Assembly: GCF_913777995.1 (NCBI RefSeq)
Contig: NZ_CAJYVE010000041.1
Location: forward strand, 1 to 64,000
Reading direction: 5' to 3'
Origin: an uncultured Pseudomonas sp.
GTDB taxonomy: Bacteria > Pseudomonadota > Gammaproteobacteria > Pseudomonadales > Pseudomonadaceae
DNA: 64,000 bases
Made by a program: the position numbers and the translations under genes. The notes under the pieces were generated by a model. The model was not told the DNA's origin and did not search any database. It saw only the letters and a program-made list of their open reading frames with translations. Numbering within the stretch: position 1 is the first letter of the stretch; each line of letters begins with the position of its first letter. Of the stretch, positions 25,099 to 33,315 are shown piece by piece.

Positions 25099-26364
25099 TC
25101 ATGAATGCGTATGACGCTGCCTTTTGACCTGGTACATGGCCTGGTCAGCGTGCCGGAACAGCTGCGCCAGATCGCCAGCGTCGTCCGGATAGCAGGCAAT
25201 ACCGATACTGGCCGAGATAGTCCAGTCGTGCTCGCCAAGGCGCACCGGTGCCTGCAACGCGCGAGCGATGGCCCGCGCCGTGCGGCTGGCATCCGCCTCG
25301 CCCTGTACCCGCTCCAGCAGCACCACGAACTCATCGCCGCCGATGCGCGCTACGGTATCGCTGTCGCGCACGCAGCCACTCAGGCGCCGTGCGACTTCCT
25401 GCAGCAAGGCATCGCCCGCCGCATGTCCCAGGGTGTCGTTGACCTGCTTGAAGTGATCCAGATCCAGATACAAGGCTGCCAGCTTGTCGCCATAGCGCTC
25501 GGCCTGGCGAACCGCCAGGTTCAGACGCTCCTGCAGCAGCACCCGATTGGCCAGCCCGGTGAGCTGGTCGTAGCGGGCCATGACCTGCAGGCGCTCATAA
25601 AGTTGCTTGCGGTCGATGGCCGCCGCCACATGGCTGGAGACAATTTGCAGCAGCTCCAGGTCCTGGGCGACTTGGGCAGGCTCGTCACGGCCGCTGGAAA
25701 TCAACAGCGCGCCAATGATGCCGCTGGAGGTCTGCAAGGGTACGGCCAGGCAGTCACTGCCCGCCCGCGGCTGGGCGCTGCTCAGCACCTCATCGACCAG
25801 CGACTGGGTCGCAGCACACTGCAATTCATCGCTGCGGTAGGCGAACGACAGGGTGCCACGTTCGGCGTCCTGCAAGGCGATGGACAGCCAGCGGACACTC
25901 AGCAGCTGGCTCAGCAGTTGGTGAATGCGCGTGAACAGCCCGTGCAGGTCATCGCCCATACTGGCCGCTGCCGAGATCTCCAGCAGCGTCGCGCGCACCG
26001 CGTTGGCGCGCTTGAGGGCTGTGACGTCACGGGCCACGGCGATGCGCAGGCGATCCTCTTCGGACCAGCGCGCCGACCACATGACATCCACGACATTGCC
26101 CTGCTTGTGCAGGTAACGATTCTCGAAATGCAGCTTGGGCTCACCGCCCATGATTTGCGCCGCGGCCTCCAGGGTTCTGGCGCGGTCATCGGGGTGGACC
26201 AGCTGCAGCATGGGGATACCGATCAGTTCCTGGGGGCTATAGCCGAAGATTCTCTCGAATGCAGCGTTGACGTAGACAAAGCGTCCCTCTGAGTCCACCA
26301 CGCAGATCGCATCCATGAGCATATCGACGAAGCCCTCCAGATTCGTGCAGGCGATTTTTTCCAT
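25099..26364 (-). CDS. Diguanylate cyclase with PAS and GAF sensor domains
   Basis: A 421-residue soluble protein. An N-terminal PAS domain (about 8-125; MDAICVVDSEGRFVYVNAAF) is followed by a GAF domain (about 130-250) and a GGDEF domain (about 255-415). The active-site motif GGDEF is intact (in TVARIGGDEFVVLLE), and RDSD five residues before it is a consensus inhibitory I-site, so it should make c-di-GMP under product feedback. There is no EAL domain. No membrane segment is seen, so the signal is cytoplasmic. It may feed c-di-GMP-dependent control of the exopolysaccharide genes, but nothing in the sequence links it specifically to them. Confidence 0.9.
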   Translation of the reverse strand: MEKIACTNLEGFVDMLMDAICVVDSEGRFVYVNAAFERIFGYSPQELIGIPMLQLVHPDDRARTLEAAAQIMGGEPKLHFENRYLHKQGNVVDVMWSARWSEEDRLRIAVARDVTALKRANAVRATLLEISAAASMGDDLHGLFTRIHQLLSQLLSVRWLSIALQDAERGTLSFAYRSDELQCAATQSLVDEVLSSAQPRAGSDCLAVPLQTSSGIIGALLISSGRDEPAQVAQDLELLQIVSSHVAAAIDRKQLYERLQVMARYDQLTGLANRVLLQERLNLAVRQAERYGDKLAALYLDLDHFKQVNDTLGHAAGDALLQEVARRLSGCVRDSDTVARIGGDEFVVLLERVQGEADASRTARAIARALQAPVRLGEHDWTISASIGIACYPDDAGDLAQLFRHADQAMYQVKRQRHTHS

Positions 26365-26542
26365 CAGCCAGTACCTGGAAAAGGGGGACGTTCACACGCT
26401 CGACGCAGTTGCCGGCCAGACTGGCGGCACATATCGTTCAGCAACGGGTCCAATAGTGCCCAAACGGATTGCTTTTCGCCATTACCCGCTGCATGCCCAT
26501 CCGGCAAACCATGCGGCGACTTTCGCACAAGGAATTACGAGC

Positions 26543-27685
26543 ATGCCCGCATTCGCCCCCCGCCTCACTCCACTCTTCGGTCGTCTGGCCCTGGCCGCCA
26601 TCGCCGCGACGCTGGCCGCCGCTCCGGCACTGGCCAGTGAAGCGCCCGGCCAGGCCCTCGCTGCCAAGGCTGGCATTCCCTGGCCGGCGGTCATCGCCCA
26701 CCGGGGTGCCTCATTCGATGCCCCGGAGGAGACACTGCCGGCGTTCATCCTTGCTCGGGAACTGGGTGCCGACTATCTGGAGCTGGACCTGCAACGCACC
26801 CAGGACGGCGTACTGATCGCCCTGCACGATGACAACCTGCAGCGTACCACCAACATCGACGAGGTCTTTCCGGCCCGCGCCCACGACCCGGTGAGCAGCT
26901 TCAGCCTCGCCGAACTCAAGCAGCTGGACGCCGGCTCGTGGTTCAACAAGGCTTACCCGGGCCGTGCCCGTGACCGTTACGCCGGGTTGAAGATCCTGAC
27001 CCTCGAAGAAGTGATGGACATCGCCGAGGGCGGCGCCAACAAGCCCGGCCTGTATATCGAGACCAAGGTTCCTGAGCAGTTTCCCGGCATCGAGGCAGAC
27101 CTGAAAGAGGTTCTGCAGCGTCGCGGCTGGCTGCGTGAACGCCCGGCGGCGGCGCCTGGACAGGTCAACGTCGCGCACATGCCAGGCCGCGTGGTGCTGC
27201 AGACCTTCGACAAGTCCAGCCTGCAACTGCTGCACAAGGAGATGCCGCAGGTGCCCAAGGTGCTGTTGCTGTGGGTCGGTGAAGGTTCGATCAAGCCAAA
27301 GTCGGCGGTGCCGTTCAAAGACTCGGGCTTCAAGGACAAGGCCAGCTACTACGCGGCCCAGGAGGTCAGTTCCAAGGCCGAGTTCGAGGCCTGGATCGAC
27401 TGGGCCAAGGCCAACGGTGCCATCGGCACCGGACCTTCATCGCGATTGGCCAATGGCGGTGACCAAAGCTACATGGATCTGGTCAAGCCCTGGATGAACG
27501 AGCTGACCCATGCCAAGGGGCTGATCGTCCACCCCTACACTGTCGATGAAGCCGTGGACTTCAAGAGCATCAGTGCCGCCGGGGCCGACGGCTTCTTCAC
27601 CAACCGTACCGCCGAACTGCTGAAGTTCTATCAGCGCCCTGCCCGCCAGGACATCGATAGCCTGCTCAAGAGCAACGGTTACTGA
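26543..27685 (+). CDS. glpQ: Glycerophosphodiester phosphodiesterase, periplasmic
   Basis: A 380-residue GDPD. A signal peptide (about 1-34, ending APALASEA) precedes the TIM-barrel domain with PAVIAHRGASFDAPEET and DYLELDLQRTQDGVLIALHDD, which hold the catalytic His, Glu, Asp and His. It should hydrolyse glycerophosphodiesters from lipid turnover to glycerol-3-phosphate and an alcohol in the periplasm. The start at 26543 is set by the signal peptide and an AAGGA RBS. The phosphatidylserine synthase gene follows on the same strand, giving a small phospholipid neighbourhood. Confidence 0.9.
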   Translation: MPAFAPRLTPLFGRLALAAIAATLAAAPALASEAPGQALAAKAGIPWPAVIAHRGASFDAPEETLPAFILARELGADYLELDLQRTQDGVLIALHDDNLQRTTNIDEVFPARAHDPVSSFSLAELKQLDAGSWFNKAYPGRARDRYAGLKILTLEEVMDIAEGGANKPGLYIETKVPEQFPGIEADLKEVLQRRGWLRERPAAAPGQVNVAHMPGRVVLQTFDKSSLQLLHKEMPQVPKVLLLWVGEGSIKPKSAVPFKDSGFKDKASYYAAQEVSSKAEFEAWIDWAKANGAIGTGPSSRLANGGDQSYMDLVKPWMNELTHAKGLIVHPYTVDEAVDFKSISAAGADGFFTNRTAELLKFYQRPARQDIDSLLKSNGY

Positions 27686-27692
27686 CCGCGCC

Positions 27693-27720
27693 CGGACACG
27701 TCGGCCTACCGGCGTGTCCG
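27693..27720 (+). terminator. Hairpin after glpQ, weak terminator
   Basis: CGGACACG and CGTGTCCG form an 8-bp stem extended inward by CGG/CCG. No T-run follows, so it may stabilise the mRNA end rather than terminate efficiently. Confidence 0.4.
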
Positions 27721-27765
27721 ATCTGGTGTAAGCTCGCCAGTCATCGCTCAACGATCGAGAGGCTT

Positions 27766-29109
27766 ATGCAGTCCCCCTTCCGACGCTCGACCCTTGCCAC
27801 GCTGCGCGGTTTCAACCTGCCCGACACCGCGATCAACCTGCTCCCTTCGGCAGCCGACTATCGGCGCTGCCTGCTGGAGCAGATCGCCCAGGCGACCCGG
27901 CGCATCTACATCATCGCCCTCTACCTGCAGGAAGACGAAGCCGGACAGGAAATCCTCGACGCCCTGTACGCCGCAAAGGCCGCGCGTCCGGAACTCGACG
28001 TGCAGGTACTGGTGGACTGGTTCCGCGCCCAGCGCGGGCTGATCGGCGCCGGGCGGCAACCAGGCAACAGCGCGTGGTATCAGAGCCAGCACCTGGAGCA
28101 TGACGTCGAAGTGCCGATCCACGGTGTACCGGTACAGACTCGCGAACTGTTCGGCGTGCTGCACCTCAAGGGCAGCGTGATCGACGACAAGGTGCTGTAC
28201 ACCGGCGCCAGTCTCAACAACGTGTACCTGCACAAGCTCGACAAATACCGGCTCGACCGCTATCACCTGATCCACAGCGCGGAGCTGGCCGACAGCTTCG
28301 TCGGGTTGGTGCAGCGCGACATCATCGGCTCGCCAGCCGTGCATCGTCTCGACCTGCCGCAACCGCCCAGCTCACGCAACCTACGGGGTGAAATTCGTGC
28401 CTTTCGCAGCCAACTGAAACGCGCCACCTACGACACCGCCCAGGGGGTTGCCGAGAATGGCGAGCTGCGCATCATTCCCCTGCTGGGCGTCGGCCCGCGC
28501 AATGCACTGAACCGCACCATCTGTGAGCTGATCGCCAGCAGTCAGAGCCACCTGAGCATCTGTACGCCGTACTTCAACCTGCCGATGGCGGTGACCCGGG
28601 AAATCAATCGTGCGATCAAGCGCGGCGTGGTGGTCGACATCATCGTCGGAGACAAGACCGCCAACGACTTCTTCATTCCCCCCCAGGAACCGTTCAAGGT
28701 CATTTCTGCGCTGCCATACCTGTACGAAATCAGCCTGCGCCGCTTCGCCCGCAAGCATCAGGCGGCCATCGACCGCCAACGACTGAACCTGCACTTGTGG
28801 AAGCACGGCGACAATACCTACCACCTAAAGGGCATGTGGATCGATCAGCGCCATACCCTGCTGACCGGTAACAACCTCAACCCGCGAGCCTTCAACCTGG
28901 ACCTGGAGAACGGCCTGCTGATCGATGACCCCAAGGGAGAGTGGCTGGAGCCCAGAGCCCGAGAGCTGGCCAGCCTGATGCAGCACACCCGGCGCGTGGG
29001 GCACTACGAAGAGCTGCAGACGCTGGCGGACTACCCGGAAGGGGTGCACAAGTTTCTGCGTCGGGTCAGCCGGGTGAAGATCGAGCGCCTGCTGTACCGG
29101 ATTCTCTGA
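27766..29109 (+). CDS. pssA: CDP-diacylglycerol-serine O-phosphatidyltransferase
   Basis: A 447-residue phospholipase D-superfamily enzyme with two HKD motifs, HLKGSVIDDKVLYTG (about residue 132) and HLKGMWIDQRHTLLTGNN (about 351). This is the E. coli PssA type, a peripheral membrane enzyme that makes phosphatidylserine from CDP-diacylglycerol and serine, the precursor of phosphatidylethanolamine. Length agrees with the E. coli enzyme (about 450). It is convergent with nagZ, with an inverted repeat at 29132-29151 between them. Confidence 0.9.
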   Translation: MQSPFRRSTLATLRGFNLPDTAINLLPSAADYRRCLLEQIAQATRRIYIIALYLQEDEAGQEILDALYAAKAARPELDVQVLVDWFRAQRGLIGAGRQPGNSAWYQSQHLEHDVEVPIHGVPVQTRELFGVLHLKGSVIDDKVLYTGASLNNVYLHKLDKYRLDRYHLIHSAELADSFVGLVQRDIIGSPAVHRLDLPQPPSSRNLRGEIRAFRSQLKRATYDTAQGVAENGELRIIPLLGVGPRNALNRTICELIASSQSHLSICTPYFNLPMAVTREINRAIKRGVVVDIIVGDKTANDFFIPPQEPFKVISALPYLYEISLRRFARKHQAAIDRQRLNLHLWKHGDNTYHLKGMWIDQRHTLLTGNNLNPRAFNLDLENGLLIDDPKGEWLEPRARELASLMQHTRRVGHYEELQTLADYPEGVHKFLRRVSRVKIERLLYRIL

Positions 29110-29131
29110 GCCACGCGGCGGTTCCACACAA

Positions 29132-29151
29132 CGGGCAGCGCAGGCTGCCCG
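29132..29151. terminator. Convergent-gene hairpin between pssA and nagZ
   Basis: CGGGCAGC and GCTGCCCG make a perfect 8-bp stem with a 4-base loop, centred in the 57-bp gap between two convergent genes. There is no T-run on either side, so bidirectional termination is plausible but unproven. Confidence 0.4.
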
Positions 29152-29166
29152 TAGCGAACGGCTGAC

Positions 29167-30177
29167 TCAGTCGATCAGTTGTGCGGCGCGCAATGCCTGA
29201 ACGGCCGCCAGCCAGCGCGGCTGGCTGCGGTATTCGGTGCTGGCATGCGCCTGGCCACGCATGCGCGCCAGCCGTGGCGAAGGGCTGACGTTCAGGCGCT
29301 GCGCAGCACTCAAGGCCAGTTCGGCGCTGGCGCGGTCGTTGCAAACCAGGCCCATGTCACAACCGGCTCCCAGGGCCGCCTCGATGCGGCTGGCCGCGTC
29401 GCCTGCCACGTGCGCACCCGCCATCGACAGGTCGTCACTGAAAATCACCCCGTCAAAACCCAGCTCGCCGCGCAGGATTTCCTGCAGCCAGCGCCGTGAG
29501 AAACCGGCAGGCTGGGCATCGACCTGCGGGTAGATGACATGCGCCGGCATCACCGCCGCCAGCTGACGACTCAGGCGCGCGAAAGGCACCAGGTCATGGG
29601 CACGGATGCTCTCCAGGCTGCGCTCGTCGGTGGGAATGGCCACGTGCGAATCGGCTTCGGCCCAGCCGTGCCCCGGGAAGTGCTTGCCGGTGGCGGCCAT
29701 GCCCGCTTCGTTCATGCCGCAGATGAACGCGCCAGCCAGGCGTGCGGCATATTCGGGATCACCTTCGAAGGCACGGGTACCGACCACGGCACTGCGCCCG
29801 TGGTCCAGGTCCAGCACCGGCGCGAAACTCAAGTCGAGACCCACGGCCAGTACCTCGGTCGCCATCAGCCAGCCGCAGTGACGAGCCAGGGCTTCGGCAT
29901 CAGGGCGTTCAGCGATCGAGCGCATGGCAGGCAGACGCACGAAGCCTTGGCGCAGGCGCTGCACCCGCCCACCTTCCTGGTCCACCGCCAGCAGCAGGTC
30001 CGGGCGAATGGCGCGGATCGATGCGCTCAGCTCGCGGACCTGACGCGGGTGCTCGATATTGCGGGCAAAGATAATCAGACCGCCCACTTCGGGCTGGCAC
30101 AGTAGATGACGGTCTTCAGCGGTCAGCCAGGTACCGGCGACATCGACCATCAGGGAGCCTTGCAGGCCAGAACTCAT
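29167..30177 (-). CDS. nagZ: Beta-N-acetylglucosaminidase NagZ
   Basis: A 336-residue cytoplasmic GH3 enzyme that removes N-acetylglucosamine from anhydromuropeptides in peptidoglycan recycling. It shows the family loop [16 protein letters not shown], with the catalytic Asp/His pair, and the nucleophile Asp in [27 protein letters not shown] near the N-terminus is also characteristic. The start at 30177 (MSSGLQGSL) is chosen by comparison with Pseudomonas NagZ. It lies downstream of psrA on the same strand, a conserved Pseudomonas arrangement. Confidence 0.93.
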   Translation of the reverse strand: MSSGLQGSLMVDVAGTWLTAEDRHLLCQPEVGGLIIFARNIEHPRQVRELSASIRAIRPDLLLAVDQEGGRVQRLRQGFVRLPAMRSIAERPDAEALARHCGWLMATEVLAVGLDLSFAPVLDLDHGRSAVVGTRAFEGDPEYAARLAGAFICGMNEAGMAATGKHFPGHGWAEADSHVAIPTDERSLESIRAHDLVPFARLSRQLAAVMPAHVIYPQVDAQPAGFSRRWLQEILRGELGFDGVIFSDDLSMAGAHVAGDAASRIEAALGAGCDMGLVCNDRASAELALSAAQRLNVSPSPRLARMRGQAHASTEYRSQPRWLAAVQALRAAQLID

Positions 30178-30243
30178 AGAAAACACCTTGCCTTGGATCG
30201 AGCCGGCATGGTGCTTGATCCTGCGGCCCGGTGCAATGCGGCT

Positions 30244-30954
30244 TCAGGCCTTGGCGGCGAGCGCGGCGGGTGTCTTGTTGCGGGGTCTGAGTTGCGCGGA
30301 CACCATGGAAGGCTCGGTCACACCACTCTCGGCACGCATGCCGGCGGCCAGGAACGGCACCATCAGGCGCATGACCTGCTCGATGGAGGTGTTGACCCCG
30401 AAGTCATTCTCGGAAATCGCCCGCAGGGCCTTGATACCGGACATGCTGAACGCCGCGGCGCCCAGCATGAAGTGCACGCGCCAGAACAGCTCGATGGGGG
30501 GGATTTGCGGCGCGGCCTCGTTGACCAATTGCATGTAGCGGCGGAACACCTTGCCGTACATGTCTTCCAGGTAACGACGCAAGTGCCCCTGGCTCTGGCT
30601 GAACGCCAGGCCCAACAGGCGCATGAAGATGGACAGGTCGTTGCCGCTGCGCGGCTGCACGGCCATGGCCTGCTCGACCAGGATACCCAGCAGTTCCTCA
30701 AGGCTCGGCTTGTGCTCGGGAAGACCCTGGCGACGCTCCAGCTCGCGCTCAAGGCTGGCGCAGAACGGCCCCAGGAAGCGGGAAAAGACCGCCTGGATGA
30801 GGGCTTTCTTGGAACCGAAATGGTAGTTGACCGCTGCGAGGTTCACCGACGCCTTGCTGGTGATCAGCCGCAGGGAAGTCTCGGCGAAGCCTTTTTCGGC
30901 GAACAGCTGCTCGGCAGCATCAAGGATACGTTCTACGGTTTCCGACTGGGCCAT
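30244..30954 (-). CDS. psrA: TetR-family regulator PsrA
   Basis: A 236-residue TetR regulator that agrees almost residue for residue with Pseudomonas PsrA as I remember it (AQSETVERILDAAEQLFAE, then SLRLITSKASVNLAAVNYHF as the HTH). PsrA is known to bind long-chain fatty acids, repress its own gene and beta-oxidation genes such as fadBA, and activate rpoS. The start at 30954 is the conserved MAQSE. It is divergent from lexA, and two PsrA-like operators overlap its predicted -10 region, consistent with autorepression. Confidence 0.93.
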   Translation of the reverse strand: MAQSETVERILDAAEQLFAEKGFAETSLRLITSKASVNLAAVNYHFGSKKALIQAVFSRFLGPFCASLERELERRQGLPEHKPSLEELLGILVEQAMAVQPRSGNDLSIFMRLLGLAFSQSQGHLRRYLEDMYGKVFRRYMQLVNEAAPQIPPIELFWRVHFMLGAAAFSMSGIKALRAISENDFGVNTSIEQVMRLMVPFLAAGMRAESGVTEPSMVSAQLRPRNKTPAALAAKA

Positions 30955-30970
30955 GGCTCTCTGCCTGACA

Positions 30971-30996
30971 AAACAATCGTTTGAAACATACGTTTC
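30971..30996. promoter_or_regulatory. Tandem PsrA operators
   Basis: AAACAATCGTTTG (30971-30983) and GAAACATACGTTTC (30983-30996) both fit the reported PsrA motif (G/C)AAAC-N2-4-GTTT(G/C), the second exactly. They abut each other and the second covers the predicted psrA -10 hexamer, so PsrA bound here should block its own transcription. Confidence 0.7.
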
Positions 30997-31014
30997 AGCC
31001 CTGTCATTTGTCAA
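30985..31014 (-). promoter_or_regulatory. Predicted psrA promoter
   Basis: Read on the minus strand, TTGACA (31014-31009) is followed after 18 bp by TATGTT (30990-30985). The -10 lies inside the second PsrA-like operator. Confidence 0.5.
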
Positions 31015-31099
31015 GCGGGCGGTTCATTTTGTGGCTGAACAGTCACGCGTTCAAGTTGTCCCGACCAGCGCCCGTTCGGCACCTGCATCAAATCGGCGA

Positions 31100-31127
31100 T
31101 TGCCAAGACGCAGCCACTGTATATAAT
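31100..31127 (+). promoter_or_regulatory. Predicted lexA promoter
   Basis: TTGCCA (31100-31105), a 16-bp spacer and a perfect TATAAT (31122-31127) make a good sigma-70 promoter. The -10 hexamer lies within the first LexA box, as expected for an autoregulated lexA gene. Confidence 0.65.
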
Positions 31128-31151
31128 CCCAGTCACTGTATAAAAAGACAG
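31117..31151. promoter_or_regulatory. Two LexA (SOS) boxes upstream of lexA
   Basis: CTG-N10-CAG occurs twice: CTGTATATAATCCCAG at 31117-31132 and CTGTATAAAAAGACAG at 31136-31151. Both match the gamma-proteobacterial SOS box with the typical AT-rich TATATA-like centre. They sit over and just after the promoter of the lexA-sulA operon, so LexA should repress both genes until DNA damage. Confidence 0.92.
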
Positions 31152-31161
31152 AGCGCACGAA

Positions 31162-31770
31162 ATGATCAAACTGACGCCACGCCAGGCCGAAATCCTTGGC
31201 TTCATCAAACGCTGCCTCGAAGACAATGGCTATCCTCCTACCCGTGCGGAAATCGCCCAGGAACTGGGCTTCAAGTCTCCGAACGCCGCCGAGGAACACC
31301 TCAAGGCCCTGGCCCGCAAGGGCGCCATCGAGATGACCCCCGGCGCCTCGCGCGGCATTCGCATCCCTGGCTTCGAAGCCAAGCCCGACGACAGCAGCCT
31401 GCCAATCATCGGTCGGGTTGCCGCCGGAGCCCCCATCCTCGCCCAGCAGCATATCGAGGAGTCCTGCAACATCAATCCCACCTTCTTCCATCCCAGCGCC
31501 GACTACCTGCTGCGCGTGCATGGCATGAGCATGAAGGATGTCGGCATTCTTGACGGCGACCTGCTGGCCGTACACACCACGCGTGAAGCACGCAATGGCC
31601 AGATCGTCGTAGCCCGAATCGGTGACGAAGTCACGGTTAAGCGCTTCAAACGTGAAGGCAGCAAGGTCTGGCTGATTGCTGAAAACCCTGAGTTCGCCCC
31701 CATCGAGGTCGACCTCAAGGAACAGGAACTGGTCATCGAAGGCTTGAGCGTCGGCGTCATCCGCCGTTAA
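31162..31770 (+). CDS. lexA: SOS repressor LexA
   Basis: A 202-residue LexA, the standard length. The N-terminal winged helix (1-70) contains [20 protein letters not shown]; the self-cleavage site is Ala88-Gly89 in GRVAAGAPI; the catalytic dyad is Ser123 (GMSMKDVGI) and Lys160 (EVTVKRF). Activated RecA triggers cleavage and SOS induction. Two LexA boxes and a promoter stand directly upstream, and sulA follows 10 bp later, forming the usual Pseudomonas lexA-sulA operon. Confidence 0.96.
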   Translation: MIKLTPRQAEILGFIKRCLEDNGYPPTRAEIAQELGFKSPNAAEEHLKALARKGAIEMTPGASRGIRIPGFEAKPDDSSLPIIGRVAAGAPILAQQHIEESCNINPTFFHPSADYLLRVHGMSMKDVGILDGDLLAVHTTREARNGQIVVARIGDEVTVKRFKREGSKVWLIAENPEFAPIEVDLKEQELVIEGLSVGVIRR

Positions 31771-31780
31771 GGAGACAGTC

Positions 31781-32251
31781 ATGCAGTTCCATCCGGCCCC
31801 CAATACCCAATTACCGTTGTTCGAGGCGTTCTTGGCCCAACCCATGGTCACGCCCCTTCAGGAGCTGCCGCCGGCCATGCGCGAGCCGTTGCCGGAAGTG
31901 TTCAGCGAGCTGTCGTTGCGTGGTGCGGCCGGAAACTGCCTTGGTCTGCTGGCGCCCATCCTCCGGGAACTGAGCCAGGAGCAGGACGCGCGCTGGCTGA
32001 CACTCATTGCACCACCGGCCAACGTGACACAGACCTGGCTGCGTGATGCCGGGCTTAACCGGGAACGCATCCTGATCCTGCGGCCACGCAGCAACCAGAC
32101 CGCGCTGGACCTGACTCGGGAAGCCTTGCGCCTGGGGCGCAGCCATACGGTCGTCAGCTGGCTCAGCCCACTCAGCGCATCGGCACGCCAGCAGCTGACT
32201 GCGGCCGCACGAGACGGCGAAGCACAAAGCCTTAACGTCAGGCTGGGTTGA
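31781..32251 (+). CDS. sulA: SOS cell-division inhibitor SulA
   Basis: A 156-residue SulA. The central segment LTLIAPPANVTQTWLRDAGL and the following RILILRP are the recognisable RecA-like core of the family. SulA binds FtsZ and stops septum formation during the SOS response. The gene is 10 bp after lexA with AAGGAGA as RBS and has no separate promoter apparent, so LexA controls it through the shared upstream boxes. Confidence 0.88.
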   Translation: MQFHPAPNTQLPLFEAFLAQPMVTPLQELPPAMREPLPEVFSELSLRGAAGNCLGLLAPILRELSQEQDARWLTLIAPPANVTQTWLRDAGLNRERILILRPRSNQTALDLTREALRLGRSHTVVSWLSPLSASARQQLTAAARDGEAQSLNVRLG

Positions 32252-32313
32252 GCACCATCGAACCCTGCGCGCGGGGGTACGTGGACAGCGAAAGGTGAAA
32301 GCGAAACCATCAG

Positions 32314-32335
32314 CGGTAACCAGCAGGCGTTACCG
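32314..32335 (+). terminator. Hairpin downstream of lexA-sulA
   Basis: CGGTAAC (32314-32320) and GTTACCG (32329-32335) form a perfect 7-bp stem 62 bp after the sulA stop. The sequence after it is only moderately T-rich, so termination strength is uncertain. Confidence 0.35.
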
Positions 32336-32418
32336 TTCTGATTGCAAGACACAGGCAACTCACCCGAATTGACGGGACAAGCCCCTGTCGAGAAACTGCC
32401 TGAACCAGCGCGCTGGGT

Positions 32419-32655
32419 TCAGTGCAGGACGCGTGGACCTTCCTCTTCCTTTTCCAGCACGCCTTCGGCAAGGCGACCCGCCATCTGCACGCCGACGCTC
32501 AGCATGGCCTTGGCCACTTCCACGTGCTGACCTTGCAGGAACACCTTGGCATCTTCAGAAAAGTTGAGCGTGACCAACGAGCCTTCATCCTCGGCGCGAC
32601 GCAGTTCGATGCGCCCGTCAGGAAGCTCGACAATTTCAAGAAAAGAAGTAGACAT
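32419..32655 (-). CDS. Conserved hypothetical protein
   Basis: A 78-residue acidic protein (starts MSTSFLEIVELPDGRIELRR, ends KEEEGPRVLH). The pattern of short beta strands followed by a helix (VEVAKAMLSVGVQMAGRLAEG) suggests a small folded domain. A gene in this position, after sulA and opposite to it, is kept in P. aeruginosa. No function is known to me. The start at 32655 is chosen over 32712 because the first 19 codons read through the likely RBS region. Confidence 0.75.
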   Translation of the reverse strand: MSTSFLEIVELPDGRIELRRAEDEGSLVTLNFSEDAKVFLQGQHVEVAKAMLSVGVQMAGRLAEGVLEKEEEGPRVLH

Positions 32656-32721
32656 CAGTACAAATTCTCCGCGAAAGGCGGACATTGTAACAGTCTGGCC
32701 CTCCGCATACACCCACGCTTT

Positions 32722-33246
32722 TCAGAACTCGTTCATGCCCTGACGAAAACGCACCGCCAGTGACTTGATCGACTGCCGCCAGCTTTCCAGCTCCGCATGA
32801 CTCAAGCCCTGCTCAGGCTCCTCGTCATCCAGATTCACCGCCTGGATCATCGGCTGGGTCACATCGCCCTTGGGCTTGCTGGGTGCACGTGGCGGTCGGA
32901 ACAGGTCGGCATGGGCATCGAGCAGTTGGCCCAGCCAGGTATGGCGGTTCTGCGCCAGCTCGATCAGTTCGGCCAGTTCCGGAATCGCTACGCTGTCCAG
33001 TACCTCGGGCGCCAGCAGCGTCTCGGCACGAGGCGCCCCGGCCTGAGGCAGGCGGTAGTAACCGGCGATTTCATGACACAAGCCCAGCAGCGCACCGTAG
33101 AGGTGGAACAGGACGGTTTCGCGACTGGCCTGCACCTGGGCCTGGGCATTCAGTGCCTGACCCTGCTCTGCCTTGCTCAAGGCCTCGAGGGCCAAACCGG
33201 CGAAGAAAATCTTCTGGTTGGTTCGGGTATACAACTCGTGGGCCAT
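32722..33246 (-). CDS. DUF6586-type conserved hypothetical protein
   Basis: A 174-residue largely helical soluble protein (MAHELYTRTNQKIFFAGLAL, then a long helix with ALNAQAQVQASRETVLFHLY). It is conserved between sulA and topA in Pseudomonas. The C-terminal third is a charged linker followed by HAELESWRQSIKSLAVRF. No catalytic motif is visible and no function is assigned. It lies downstream of topA on the same strand with a 69-bp gap containing a GCCCCTGC/GCAGGGGC hairpin (33289-33308). Confidence 0.78.
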   Translation of the reverse strand: MAHELYTRTNQKIFFAGLALEALSKAEQGQALNAQAQVQASRETVLFHLYGALLGLCHEIAGYYRLPQAGAPRAETLLAPEVLDSVAIPELAELIELAQNRHTWLGQLLDAHADLFRPPRAPSKPKGDVTQPMIQAVNLDDEEPEQGLSHAELESWRQSIKSLAVRFRQGMNEF

Positions 33247-33315
33247 GCTGGCGCCTCCCTGAAACGATGAAACCGATTACCGGCCTTGGCCCCTGCCGAC
33301 GCAGGGGCGTCGCCC

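Noticed and set aside
33051..33058. Another GGCGGTAG octamer
   Set aside because: It lies inside the DUF6586 coding region and lacks the following CGTG of the full ops site; the octamer alone occurs by chance.
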